Source: Pseudomonas sp. HS6
GTDB taxonomy: Bacteria; Pseudomonadota; Gammaproteobacteria; Pseudomonadales; Pseudomonadaceae
Direction: 5' to 3'
NCBI RefSeq assembly: GCF_023375815.1
Contig: NZ_CP067412.1
Location: 3,038,001-3,102,000, forward strand
DNA: 64,000 nt
Each line of letters begins with the position of its first letter. Position 1 is the first letter of the stretch. The notes under the pieces were generated by a model that was not told where the DNA came from, did not search any database, and saw only the letters and a program-made list of their open reading frames with translations. Positions 51,880 through 61,917 of this stretch are shown one piece after another. The position numbers and the translations under genes were made by a program.

Positions 51880-52998
51880 GTGAGTCAACGATTGACCCAT
51901 AACGCCATTCAACGTCTTTTGCTCAAACGCTTCGCCCTCGCTGCAGCCACCTATGGATTGGCCTTGCTGCTGCTGTGGCTGGCGTATTTCACCGGACACT
52001 ACGAAGATTCGCTGGCAGGCGTCGCTGTTGGCAGCGCCCTGGTGGTCATCAGCCAGGCGACCCTGTTCGCGGTGTTTTTCTCAGGCGCCAACCTGCGGTT
52101 CTCCGACCCGAGCCTGACCGAAGCGCAAGTACTGCTCGGCCTCGGCTGGCAGACGTGGCTGATCGCGCATCTTGAAGAGGCGCGGGGCGAGTTCCTGGTC
52201 TTCTATGTGCTGATTCTGCTGTTCGGCTTGTTCCATCTGTCGCGGCGGGCCTTTGTGCGCTGCGCGATGCTGGTGTTCTTCAGCTTCTGCGCCATCACGC
52301 TGTGGGACGGTTACCACTTCCGCTTGCACGATCCGGCGCTCTCCGCGTTGCAGGCGTGCATTCTGTTGATCGTGCTGGCATGGCTGGTGATCTACGCGCG
52401 CTTCGTCCAGACCTCACGGCAACGCATGCGCCAGCGCCGGTTTGCCTTGCAGGCGCATCAGGACACGTTACGCGGGATGATGCGCCAGCTCGAAGACCTG
52501 GTGGCCACCGACGAATTGACCGGGCTGTTCAACCGTCGGCATTTCCTGCGTCTGGCCACCCGCGAATTGAATGCGATGGAGGCCGACGTGGTGCATGGTC
52601 TGGCACTGATCGACCTCGACCATTTCAAACGCATCAATGATATACACGGTCATGCGGCTGGCGATCAGGTGCTGCAAGCCTTCGCCGGCGTGGCCGGCGC
52701 CTGTCTGCGTGACGGTGATGTGCTGGCCCGTTATGGTGGTGAGGAATTCGTGGTGCTGCTGCCCGATTGCAACGCGGAACGACTGACCGCTTGCTGCGAA
52801 CGGCTGCGCATCGCCTTCACCGACGTTGAACTGGTGGGCCTGAATGTGAAAAACCTCAGCCTGTCTGCCGGCATGACCCTGCTGGAACTGGGCGATGATC
52901 TGGACGACGCCTTGCAGCGTGCCGATCAGGCGCTGTACCGGGCCAAACGCGACGGGCGCAACCGTTGCGCAGCGGCGTGGGAGAACGTCGATGCCTGA
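51880..52998 (+). CDS. sadC: Membrane diguanylate cyclase, SadC-like
   Basis: A protein of 372 aa. It starts at GTG 51880 (VSQRLTHNAIQRLLLKRFAL) with no obvious ribosome site. About five or six TM helices fill residues 20-180, then a GGDEF domain. The active site is intact (RYGGEEFVVLLPD, GGEEF at 286-290), with the metal-binding IDLDHFKRINDIHGHAAGDQ and an inhibitory I-site RxxD at Arg277/Asp280 five residues before it. It makes c-di-GMP and should be product-inhibited. Its place between fumarase and the 2Fe-2S reductase is that of P. aeruginosa sadC (PA4332), although it is about 115 residues shorter, so the name is tentative. It overlaps the next gene by 8 bp. Confidence 0.8.
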   Translation: MSQRLTHNAIQRLLLKRFALAAATYGLALLLLWLAYFTGHYEDSLAGVAVGSALVVISQATLFAVFFSGANLRFSDPSLTEAQVLLGLGWQTWLIAHLEEARGEFLVFYVLILLFGLFHLSRRAFVRCAMLVFFSFCAITLWDGYHFRLHDPALSALQACILLIVLAWLVIYARFVQTSRQRMRQRRFALQAHQDTLRGMMRQLEDLVATDELTGLFNRRHFLRLATRELNAMEADVVHGLALIDLDHFKRINDIHGHAAGDQVLQAFAGVAGACLRDGDVLARYGGEEFVVLLPDCNAERLTACCERLRIAFTDVELVGLNVKNLSLSAGMTLLELGDDLDDALQRADQALYRAKRDGRNRCAAAWENVDA

Positions 52999-53926
52999 AC
53001 TGCGGGTCGGTGAGCGACAGTGGTCGGTGGCGGCGGGCAGCAACCTGCTTGATGCCCTCAATCAGAACGGCGTGGCGGTGCCTTACAGTTGCCGCGCCGG
53101 CAGTTGCCATGCGTGTCTGGTGCAATGCGTGCAGGGTTTGCCCGCCGATAGTCGCCCCGATGCCCTGAGCGCTGAACAGCGTGATCAGGGCTGGCGATTG
53201 GCCTGTCAGTGTCAGGTCATCGAAGACTTGCAGGTGCATACCTTCGATCCCGTCACCGACGGTCGCCCGGCCACGGTCGAAGCGCTGGACTGGCTTAGCG
53301 ACAGCGTGTTGCGTTTGCGCCTGACACCCCAGCGGCCGTTGCGCTACCGCGCCGGCCAGCATCTGGTGCTGTGGGCAGGCCACATTGCGCGGCCGTATTC
53401 GCTGGCGAGCCTGCCGGAAGAAGACCGTTTTCTTGAATTCCACCTCGATTGCCGCGAGCCCGGCGAATTCAGCGATGCTGCGCGACGCTTGCAGATCGGC
53501 GACCCGATCCGCCTCGGCGAACTGCGCGGCGGTGCGCTGCATTACGACCCGGACTGGCACGACCGGCCGCTGTGGCTACTCGCCGCCGGCACCGGGCTCG
53601 GCCCGTTGTTCGGTGTGTTGCGCGAAGCACTGCGCCAGGATCATCGGGGCGCCATTCGCGTCATTCATCTGGCCCATGATGCCGACGGGCATTACCTGGC
53701 CAAACCCCTTGAAGCACTGGCCGCGCAACGGGAAAACCTCAGCGTCGAATTATGGACGGCGGCCGAGTTGCCGGGCGCTTTGGCGCAACTGCGCCTTGTC
53801 TCCCGACAAACCCTGGCTTTAGTCTGCGGCTCGACTGCCAGCGTCGACGCGTTTGCCAAGCGTCTGTTCCTGGCCGGACTGCCGCGCAATCAACTGCTGG
53901 CCGATGTCTTCCTGAGCCGTGGTTGA
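52991..53926 (+). CDS. 2Fe-2S ferredoxin:NAD(P)H oxidoreductase-like protein
   Basis: A protein of 311 aa. The N-terminal plant-type ferredoxin domain binds 2Fe-2S through CRAGSCHACLVQC and a later Cys in RLACQCQVIED. The FAD domain has the RPYSLAS motif (ARPYSLASLPEED), and the NAD domain has LLAAGTGLGPLFGVLRE and ends with the CGS segment ALVCGST. It resembles CDP-6-deoxy-delta-3,4-glucoseen reductase/phenol hydroxylase reductases. The electron acceptor is unknown. Translation overlaps the cyclase gene; position matches PA4331. Confidence 0.88.
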   Translation: MPELRVGERQWSVAAGSNLLDALNQNGVAVPYSCRAGSCHACLVQCVQGLPADSRPDALSAEQRDQGWRLACQCQVIEDLQVHTFDPVTDGRPATVEALDWLSDSVLRLRLTPQRPLRYRAGQHLVLWAGHIARPYSLASLPEEDRFLEFHLDCREPGEFSDAARRLQIGDPIRLGELRGGALHYDPDWHDRPLWLLAAGTGLGPLFGVLREALRQDHRGAIRVIHLAHDADGHYLAKPLEALAAQRENLSVELWTAAELPGALAQLRLVSRQTLALVCGSTASVDAFAKRLFLAGLPRNQLLADVFLSRG

Positions 53927-53955
53927 GCGCTGATTTTTCAGACGCGAGACCTGCC

Positions 53956-54705
53956 ATGCCCGAAGCCATCCTGCTGCACCGCGAACGCGGTTTGCTGACC
54001 CTGCGCCTCAACCGCCCCGACAAGAAAAACGCCCTGACTCGTGCCATGTACAGCCAGTTGGCCGAGGCGCTAAAACAGGCCGATCACGACCCCGAGATCA
54101 ACGCGGTGCTGATCACCGGCAGTGCCGAGTGCTTCACCGCAGGCAACGACATCGCCGACTTCATCCAGCAACCGCCGAGCGACCTCGACAGCCCGGTGTT
54201 TCACTTCATGCTCGAACTCCTCGAATGCCGCAAACCGGTGATCGCCGCCGTGGCCGGGGCGGCGGTGGGGATTGGCACGACGCTGTTGCTGCATTGCGAT
54301 CTGGTGTACGTGGCGCGGGATGCGCGGTTGCGCATGCCGTTCGTCAATCTCGGGTTGTGCCCGGAATTTGGTTCCAGCCTGATCCTGCCGCGTTTGCTCG
54401 GGCAGGCCAAAGCGTCGGAACTGTTGCTGCTCGGTGAAGGATTTACCGGTGAGCAAGCGGCGCAATGGGGGATTGCGACTGAGGCGTTGGGCAGTGGCGA
54501 AGCCGCGTTGGCCAAGGCGCGGGAGATGGCGTTGCGGTTTGACGAGTTGCCGGCCGAGGCGGTGCGTATCAGCAAGCAGTTGATGCGGGCGCCGGATCGC
54601 GAGTTGATTCGCAAGGTGATCGAGGAGGAGGGCGCGCTGTTTACCCAGCGGTTGCGCTCGCCGGAGGCGTTGGCGGCGTTGACCGGGTTCATTCGCAAGC
54701 ACTAA
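53956..54705 (+). CDS. Enoyl-CoA hydratase/isomerase family protein
   Basis: A crotonase-fold enzyme of 249 aa. LTLRLNRPDKKNALTRAMYS at the N-terminus and oxyanion-hole segments ECFTAGNDIADF and AGAAVGIGTTLLLHCDLVYV. The second catalytic position shows NLGLCPEFGSSLILPRLLG. It hydrates enoyl-CoA or isomerises it; the substrate is unknown. It starts 29 bp after the reductase gene, so the cyclase, reductase and hydratase genes look like one operon (PA4332-PA4330 order). Confidence 0.88.
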   Translation: MPEAILLHRERGLLTLRLNRPDKKNALTRAMYSQLAEALKQADHDPEINAVLITGSAECFTAGNDIADFIQQPPSDLDSPVFHFMLELLECRKPVIAAVAGAAVGIGTTLLLHCDLVYVARDARLRMPFVNLGLCPEFGSSLILPRLLGQAKASELLLLGEGFTGEQAAQWGIATEALGSGEAALAKAREMALRFDELPAEAVRISKQLMRAPDRELIRKVIEEEGALFTQRLRSPEALAALTGFIRKH

Positions 54706-54708
54706 AGC

Positions 54709-54919
54709 CCCTCACCCCAGCCCTCTCCCGGAGGGAGAGGGGGCCGACCGAGGAGTTTTGGCGTTCTACATCGACCTGAAAGACCGAGTTGAACTCAGGA
54801 TCTGCAAGCGCTGTAATCAGAATCTGAATTGAGCCGAACGCCTGTTTTGAAAAGCCCCCGATCGGCTCCCTTTCCCCCTCGCCCCCCTTGGGGGGAGAGG
54901 GTTGGGGTGAGGGGGGGAA
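54709..54919. repeat. Intergenic repeat element, copy E
   Basis: CCCTCACCCCAGCCCTCTCC at the left, GAGAGGGTTGGGGTGAGGGG at the right, core TCTACATCGACCTGAAAGAC and TCGGCTCCCTTTCCCCCTCG. Longer than copy B because of an extra stretch around 54800-54850. It lies between the convergent hydratase and pykA genes. Confidence 0.88.
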
Positions 54920-54964
54920 GGATCTCAAGCCGGGCACAAAATTCAGATCCAACACACCAAAACC

Positions 54965-54998
54965 AAAAAGCCCCGCCATTCACATGGCGGGGCTTTTC
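54965..54998 (-). terminator. Terminator of pykA
   Basis: Stem AGCCCCGCCAT/ATGGCGGGGCT with loop TCAC, flanked by A5 and T4, starting 20 bp beyond the pykA stop. Confidence 0.88.
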
Positions 54999-55017
54999 GT
55001 TTTCAGCAACCGGTCAC

Positions 55018-56469
<1,452 letters not shown>

Positions 56470-56641
56470 GCAAAGACTCCTCAGGTTCAAGCGCTCGCAG
56501 AGGCTACTACGCTCTTTGGGTGTAGTCATTGTTCGTTTGCACTACTTATTGTTTTCTTTATTGAACGCGACAATCGGAGCAAAGGGCTCTGAAGATTTCT
56601 CGCCCGAGGTCGATAATGATCACAAGACAGGAGAATACCCC

Positions 56642-57028
56642 ATGCGATTCGTGCCCATTGCCGCCCTTGCCCTCAGCATCCTCGCCGTCACGGGCTGCAC
56701 CCGTTGGTCGATGAACCATCATTTGAACAACGCCTACAGCGCCTATGACCGGGGCAATTGCGAGCAGGTGATGCTCGAACTGTCCAAGGTCGAACGCGCC
56801 AGCCGTGCCCGCCCTTATGTGTGGCCGGAAGTGTCGATGATGCGCGGTCAGTGCCTCGAGCGGCAGAAAATGTTCGTCGATGCGGCGCAGACCTATCAGT
56901 TCATTATCGCTTCGTACCCCAACAGCGAATACGCCTACCGCGCCCGTGCGCGTCTGGAAACCCTGCAGAGCCTGGGTCACTACCCAACCCGCAGTGCGGC
57001 GGCCGTGGTGCGTCCAACTCGCTTTTGA
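56642..57028 (+). CDS. TPR-like lipoprotein
   Basis: A lipoprotein of 128 aa with signal MRFVPIAALALSILAVTGC (lipobox VTGC, Cys19). The mature part has two or three tetratricopeptide-like helical pairs (NNAYSAYDRGNCEQVMLELS, MRGQCLERQKMFVDAAQTYQ, YPNSEYAYRARARLETLQSL). Such outer-membrane TPR lipoproteins act as assembly partners (YbgF/BamD-like size class), but this one is too short to name. Divergent from pykA with about 170 bp between starts; GGAG precedes the ATG. Confidence 0.8.
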   Translation: MRFVPIAALALSILAVTGCTRWSMNHHLNNAYSAYDRGNCEQVMLELSKVERASRARPYVWPEVSMMRGQCLERQKMFVDAAQTYQFIIASYPNSEYAYRARARLETLQSLGHYPTRSAAAVVRPTRF

Positions 57029-57248
57029 TGGCGGTTGTCATACAAAAGCTGGATGGCTGTATAAGGTGAGCTATAGTCCAATGACACCGGTTTAGAGTCT
57101 GGACTCCAGACCGGCGCAACACCTGCGACTGGCATGAGCAGTACGTGGCGAATGCCACACCGGAAGCGGGGAGAGCGAGCCTGACGCACAGGCCCGTTCC
57201 GAAGCGAGAGTGCGGCTCCGTATTGGAGCCTTGCATGGCGAACTGCGT

Positions 57249-57608
57249 ATGTTTATCGACCGTCGAATCGAACGGCACCAGTTGCCGTATTTTCTGCGAG
57301 TGTTCAACAGCGTCACTGACAAACCCATCGGTTTTCTGGGCAACGTGTCCGAAGACGGTTTGATGCTCATCAGCCAGTTGCCGATGATGATCGGTGCCGA
57401 ATTCAACCTGCGCCTGAAAATCCCCTTGGGCGAGGGCTGTCAGCAGGTCATCGACCTCACCGCTTGCTGCCTGTGGTGCCATGAAGACGCCACGCCCCGG
57501 CATTACGACGCCGGCTTCAGCCTGTACCGGACGCCGCCCGAATATGGGCAACTGGTCGAGGCGTTGAAGCAGTACTTCAGTTTTCAGCCGTTGCCTGCTT
57601 CGGCCTGA
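57249..57608 (+). CDS. PilZ domain c-di-GMP-binding protein
   Basis: A protein of 119 aa from the ATG at 57249 (MFIDRRIERHQLPYFLRVFN), the usual N-terminus for this PilZ group; a GTG at 57210 in frame is an alternative. The RxxxR motif appears as DRRIERHQLPYFLR, and the D/NxSxxG motif as GNVSEDGLMLIS. It is predicted to bind c-di-GMP. BifA and the SadC-like cyclase, which act on the same messenger, are encoded in this window. The 220-bp gap upstream carries no other gene; promoter elements there are not clear. Confidence 0.82.
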   Translation: MFIDRRIERHQLPYFLRVFNSVTDKPIGFLGNVSEDGLMLISQLPMMIGAEFNLRLKIPLGEGCQQVIDLTACCLWCHEDATPRHYDAGFSLYRTPPEYGQLVEALKQYFSFQPLPASA

Positions 57609-57612
57609 AGAC

Positions 57613-57655
57613 AAAAAAAGGGCCACAACCTGCCGCAGGTTGTGGCCCTTTTTTC
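57613..57655. terminator. Bidirectional terminator between PilZ and DUF6124 genes
   Basis: Stem GGGCCACAACCTGC and complement around one C, flanked by A7 and T6. It lies exactly between two convergent stops. Confidence 0.93.
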
Positions 57656-58060
57656 TTACGCGGTTATCGCAATCGCCCGCTCGTTATCCAGCGTCTTCTC
57701 CGCCAGCAGTAACCCCATCTCGCTCAACTGATAGATCGCCATCGCCAGATGCCGCGGCTTGTCGTCCAGGCTGTCGGCCAGGTCGAGCAGCAGGATGCTG
57801 ACCGAGGAAAAGGTTTCGTAGGTCTGGATGGCGATGGCTTCCGGGTTGATCTCGGGATCGACCTTGAACATCTGCATGCCGCGATCCACGGAGTTGCGTG
57901 GTTTGTCTTTTGGGGGATTGAGGTAGAAATCCAGGGCCCGGTGAGCGGCGTCGTGGAGTTTCTTTGAATCGACGGAGGTGTAGGGGGAGACCGGGTCGGG
58001 TTGATCGATCGGGTCCGTTGGATCGTTGTCCAGTGGTGGATTTGGCGTCGGTTTTTTCAT
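57656..58060 (-). CDS. DUF6124 family protein
   Basis: A soluble protein of 134 aa found in Pseudomonas. The N-terminus is proline/aspartate-rich (MKKPTPNPPLDNDPTDPIDQ); the helical core includes DAAHRALDFYLNPP and ETFSSVSILLLDLADSL; it ends QLSEMGLLLAEKTLDNERAI. Function unknown. The long non-coding gap upstream (58061-58533) carries a compact, GC-rich structured segment on the same strand, which is a likely leader. Confidence 0.82.
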   Translation of the reverse strand: MKKPTPNPPLDNDPTDPIDQPDPVSPYTSVDSKKLHDAAHRALDFYLNPPKDKPRNSVDRGMQMFKVDPEINPEAIAIQTYETFSSVSILLLDLADSLDDKPRHLAMAIYQLSEMGLLLAEKTLDNERAIAITA

Positions 58061-58084
58061 GCTTTCGTACTCGTCGTTAGAGCC

Positions 58085-58275
58085 ACCTCTGGCTCGCGAC
58101 TAAACGAGAAAAGGGTGGCGGCTGTAAGCAGGTTAGTCGACCGGGAGTACGTACCGGTGCGCCCGAGGGCGCCCTGCGAACAGCCACCATCGAGTGCGGG
58201 GATAGGGAATACCCGACTGGATGACGCTTATGCGCAACGTACTAAGACCCCGGGCGACTAAACCCGGCCGCTGAT
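58085..58275 (-). ncRNA. Candidate structured leader RNA upstream of DUF6124 gene
   Basis: The segment is dense in nested inverted repeats: CCGGG/CCCGG at 58251-58267, GGGAATACCC around 58205-58214, GCGCCC/GGGCGC at 58159-58172, ACCGG/CCGGT at 58140-58158, GCAGG/CCTGC enclosing both, and GGTGGCGGCTGT with ACAGCCACC enclosing those. The 10-mer GCGACTAAAC occurs at both edges (58096 and 58254). It ends about 25 bp before the DUF6124 start codon, the place for a 5' leader with regulatory function. I recall similar sequence ahead of other DUF6124 genes in pseudomonads but cannot check it here. No coding frame is supported. Confidence 0.5.
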
Positions 58276-58433
58276 TGGCAGCGACGGGATCAAGTTACGG
58301 GCCAACGCCAAGGCGCACAAGCCGGCGGATTCTGAGGGATTTGTAGGCAATGGCACAAGGCATCGTAGCCCGTTGTTACGACTTGCAGGACGCTGCCGGA
58401 GTGGGTTGTGGGAAAGGTCACCGTTTGTCGGGA

Positions 58434-58452
58434 CTGTCAGATCTGTCAGGTG
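58434..58452. promoter_or_regulatory. Tc-type operator upstream of the Ig-like gene
   Basis: CTGTCAGATCTGTCAGGTG, differing by one base from the core of the 49756 palindrome (CTGTCAGATCTGACAGGTG), 81 bp before the Ig-like protein start. Confidence 0.55.
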
Positions 58453-58533
58453 TGCAAGGGCAATAAGTTGTCATGAAATCAGCGAGCGAATTTTTCTAAT
58501 GCGCGCCTTCCCTGAATCCTTTCGGAGAAAGTC

Positions 58534-61500
58534 ATGGCTATTGATGGTGACAATGAAAAAGATTTTCCTGACAACGAAGTGGAACGGCAGAGCAAAGGTG
58601 ATGATGAATTCGAATTCTCGATTATCGAACCGTCTGTTATGGATGATTCGAGCGGTTCGAGATCCAAAGAAAACCAATTGTTTGTAGCCAAAACGTTGAG
58701 GGCCGAGAGGCCTGGTTACTGGGCAGAGCTTGAAGTTGAATATTCCTGGAATGCCAATGGCACCTCATTTGATTGCCGAGCAAAACGATATCGCGCCAAG
58801 AGTGGTGGTTCTTACACCGCCAAGCTTTGGTTTTCTCTCTACCAAGAGCCTCGAGGATCGACTACCGGTTACTCAACCAATCAGAATGCTTCACAGAGTG
58901 GCAACTGGTTTAATTTGAGCTTGGGAGCAAATATACCCATTGACACGCAGAAAGCGCGAATAGGTTTTACTTTTACTTACCAGGCTTCATCGGGTGGGGT
59001 CGTATATCCAATAGATCTGGACGTCGCTGAATATATTGTTTGGGTACCCCCTCCTACCCCCCCAACACCGGTGATTGGCTCCCGCAATTTCAGTACCTCA
59101 ACATTCGATGTCACGGGTACGCAAGGCATCGCCGGGGCCAATATGGTGCTTGATCACGGAGCTGGAACACTGGCACAGCGCATTCAGCCAACCGGCGGAG
59201 CCTGGTCAGTGCCGGTTACTGTTGCGGAAGACGTAAACTCTCAGCGGATGCAGGCCTATCAGCAAGTCAATGGTGTAAGTTCAGCTCGTACTTCTTTGAT
59301 ATATATGTATCGAGCAAAACTGACCTACCCAACAGCCGGGGCGGTCGTGCCAATGAAGGACCTCGTCTACCAAGCCATCGGTGCGCCAGACTCGGCAATG
59401 TTTGCATTGAACTCCACGAATATTTATGAGAGCTGGTCTGATCAGCACCTGGTTAATTCGTCTGGTGTATGGCAAGGCATATCGATCAAAGTTCTGCCCA
59501 GTGGAAATGCAGAGGTAAAAGTTCGTTTTTATGACAATCCCGGTGCGCCTGCCTCCTATGGCTACACTCAGTCGGTTGCCTTCAAAGTATTGGGCTATCC
59601 GCTAATTACTCTGCCCACAGATGCCTCGCTTCAGAATTCAAACTTTGATCTCAGCGGCAATAATGGATTAGCGCAAAGTACGATCGTTGCTTATTACGAT
59701 TTGACGGACACTGCTGTCGGTCAAAGCACTGTGAGACCGGACGGTACCTGGACTATACCTGTGGCAGCCCAAGCGGGTTCGGTTTCACTGGCGGTCGAAC
59801 AATCTTCCGGAGGCAAGAGTTCCGGACGCGGTACTTATCGCTCGTTCAAGATAAAACCCCCACAACCGACCAGACTGACGGTACAGGTCGATTCCCAAGG
59901 CAAGGTGACCCTCGGAGGTGTCGGACATATCGGCGCGACGTTCTATCTCCACGTCGTGAACAACGGGACGCCTTTCCACTCCTTTCCCGTGACAACTTCA
60001 CCCTGGTCGGAGTTCTTTCCCGATTGGTTGCCGGGTACTTCGTTGATCGGCGGCCGACAAAGTGTGCCCGATGGCTCGGGGCAGCCGATTTATTCGGATT
60101 GGGCGCCGGAGAGCACCACGGTCGTGGTGCCTGTTCCTCCCCCGACATTGAGTTTCCTCGTCAGCCCGGACGGCATTCCCACGTTCTCCGGTACGGGCAG
60201 GAACTGGTCCGGTCAACCGGCCTCCAGAGTAGAAGTCCGATTGAACAACACCAGTTCTGCAATCGTACCGATTGTCGACGTACGTCCCGATACGACCTGG
60301 TCCAGCAAGGCAACTGCACGCTGGGCTCCGGGTACGTATCAGGTTACGGCCACTCAGTGGTTCACAACGCTGCAATCAGGATGGGTTCAGCCGCCTGTGT
60401 CCGTGGTCATATCAGCGCCCCTTGCCGTTATCGAAAAAGTGACCCCGAACGGCTTGTTTGCAAAGGTTGTTGGCCAATGCTGGCCTGGGGCGGTGATGAC
60501 GATAACGTTCAGCGACAACCCTACCCCCCATACGGTTACGGATACGGACAAGAACGGAGAATGGGATTTCCAGCGTCCCACGGCGTTTCGCCCAGGCAGA
60601 CACACGGTCACGGTCACGCAGACTTTCGGCGGGCAAACCTCCAACCCGGTGTCCACGTCCTTCGATATCGTGGTGAGTGTACTGGTGATCACTCCGCCAC
60701 CCGGTGGGCAAACGGATCATATGCCGGTATTGCACGGCACCGGCGGGATCGACGGGTTCATGATCCGCGTTTTCGATTTCGTGACCCACGAACTGTTGGG
60801 AGAGAAGCCCGCAGCAGGGGATGCGTGGTCGGTAACGCTCAAGGAACTCGACTACGGGACCCGCACCGTTTTCGCCATACAGGTGCTGGATGAGTTGCAA
60901 TCGCTACCCAGCAGTACGGTCGCTTTCGAAGTGAAGTTATTGGCACCGATCCTGAACCTTCCACTCACGCAAACCTCTGTCCCCCGGACGTTCATGGTCG
61001 AGGGCAAGGCTCGGCCGGGAAAGGGGTTCGATCGGACAGAGGTCGAGTTGTACGTCGGTGATTCCGTGCAGCCTCGAATCTATCCAAATATGAGCGACGG
61101 CTATTTCAAACATTTCCTCACATTGCCGTTGGGTCCTTGCGAGCTGAAAGCCAGACAGTTTTTCAAAGATCTGATATCGCCGCTTTCCGGTGATGTGAAA
61201 ATTACAGTTGTTCCTGGCGGTGCGCTCATCGAAACGCCAGGTGTGGGCGAGGCTGTCGGACAGGTTGCGGTGATCTGTGGGTTCGGATACCCGAGTGACA
61301 CAGTCGTGGTTGCACTGCCTGGCGGCACGGAGCTGGGAAGTGCCCAAGTCCAGGAGGACGGGACGTGGTCCTGTCGGATTGTGCTTCCTGAGACCGGCAC
61401 GGACCTTTCACTCCTCACCCAGCAGCGCAACGGTGAGTACCACTCGGGTTGGTCTGAACCCAGAGCGGTGAAGCGGCTCGCGGCACCACCCACATTTAGC

Positions 61501-61782
61501 GAACCGCCCGAGGGCAATTGGGGGGGAGCAACACCCAAATTCGCAGGTGGCGCTCTGGCGGATTCGAATGTTGATGTGATCGCCTGGTACGACCCCGACG
61601 AGAAACATGCCGAAGGTCTTGTGACCAACGGCGGGAGTTGGTCCGGTGTATCCGCGCGTAATTTGCTTGCTGGCCCGCAATGGGCTCGCGCCGTGCAGAT
61701 CGTGGGTGGAAAACGATCCATCGCAGCTGACAGTAAACGATTCGAAGTCGTGCTGCCTGACGAGCTGCCACCCCCGCTTTAA
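58534..61782 (+). CDS. Large Ig-like repeat protein, Tc-associated, function unknown
   Basis: A protein of 1082 aa with GGAG 6 bases before the start and no signal peptide. Residues 1-60 are acidic and disordered; 60-168 form a beta-rich domain (LEVEYSWNANGTSFDCRAKR) of unrecognised type. A proline linker (VWVPPPTPPTPVIG at 169) leads to about nine Ig-like beta-sandwich units of some 90-100 residues, each with a G.G..G..V.V and DGTWS pattern (TVRPDGTWTIPV, QVQEDGTWSCRI, TDKNGEWDFQRP). Repeated phrases such as QTFGGQTSNPVSTSF and QQRNGEYHSGWSEPR mark unit ends. The 5' third is AT-richer than the rest. It is followed by the Tc A gene 135 bp downstream on the same strand and shares its upstream palindrome, so it may be an adhesin or accessory co-expressed with the toxin (inference). 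Confidence 0.82.
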   Translation: MAIDGDNEKDFPDNEVERQSKGDDEFEFSIIEPSVMDDSSGSRSKENQLFVAKTLRAERPGYWAELEVEYSWNANGTSFDCRAKRYRAKSGGSYTAKLWFSLYQEPRGSTTGYSTNQNASQSGNWFNLSLGANIPIDTQKARIGFTFTYQASSGGVVYPIDLDVAEYIVWVPPPTPPTPVIGSRNFSTSTFDVTGTQGIAGANMVLDHGAGTLAQRIQPTGGAWSVPVTVAEDVNSQRMQAYQQVNGVSSARTSLIYMYRAKLTYPTAGAVVPMKDLVYQAIGAPDSAMFALNSTNIYESWSDQHLVNSSGVWQGISIKVLPSGNAEVKVRFYDNPGAPASYGYTQSVAFKVLGYPLITLPTDASLQNSNFDLSGNNGLAQSTIVAYYDLTDTAVGQSTVRPDGTWTIPVAAQAGSVSLAVEQSSGGKSSGRGTYRSFKIKPPQPTRLTVQVDSQGKVTLGGVGHIGATFYLHVVNNGTPFHSFPVTTSPWSEFFPDWLPGTSLIGGRQSVPDGSGQPIYSDWAPESTTVVVPVPPPTLSFLVSPDGIPTFSGTGRNWSGQPASRVEVRLNNTSSAIVPIVDVRPDTTWSSKATARWAPGTYQVTATQWFTTLQSGWVQPPVSVVISAPLAVIEKVTPNGLFAKVVGQCWPGAVMTITFSDNPTPHTVTDTDKNGEWDFQRPTAFRPGRHTVTVTQTFGGQTSNPVSTSFDIVVSVLVITPPPGGQTDHMPVLHGTGGIDGFMIRVFDFVTHELLGEKPAAGDAWSVTLKELDYGTRTVFAIQVLDELQSLPSSTVAFEVKLLAPILNLPLTQTSVPRTFMVEGKARPGKGFDRTEVELYVGDSVQPRIYPNMSDGYFKHFLTLPLGPCELKARQFFKDLISPLSGDVKITVVPGGALIETPGVGEAVGQVAVICGFGYPSDTVVVALPGGTELGSAQVQEDGTWSCRIVLPETGTDLSLLTQQRNGEYHSGWSEPRAVKRLAAPPTFSEPPEGNWGGATPKFAGGALADSNVDVIAWYDPDEKHAEGLVTNGGSWSGVSARNLLAGPQWARAVQIVGGKRSIAADSKRFEVVLPDELPPPL

Positions 61783-61798
61783 TCCGACCAATGGTTGC

Positions 61799-61824
61799 GT
61801 CTGCTGTCATTTCTGACAGTAGAC
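61799..61824. promoter_or_regulatory. Tc-type operator upstream of the Tc A gene
   Basis: An inverted repeat with 11-bp arms (one mismatch) around the core CTGTCATTTCTGACAG at 61804-61819. It ends 93 bp before the A-subunit start, and TTGACT, a possible -35 element, begins 4 bases beyond it. Confidence 0.58.
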
Positions 61825-61917
61825 GCTGTTGACTCAATGGGGCCAAATCCATTGCAGGCGCAATTAGAGACCCGACGTTGCTTCACTGGAAGTCAAGTCG
61901 GATCCAGGAGCATCAAC

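Noticed and set aside
58351..58366. TGGCACAAGGCATCG as a sigma-54 promoter
   Set aside because: The GC of the -12 element is not ten bases after the GG, so the spacing rule fails.
58061..58533. tRNA or rRNA fragment in the GC-rich structured region
   Set aside because: No cloverleaf, no TPsiC or CCA end and no rRNA motifs; better described as a leader-type structured element.
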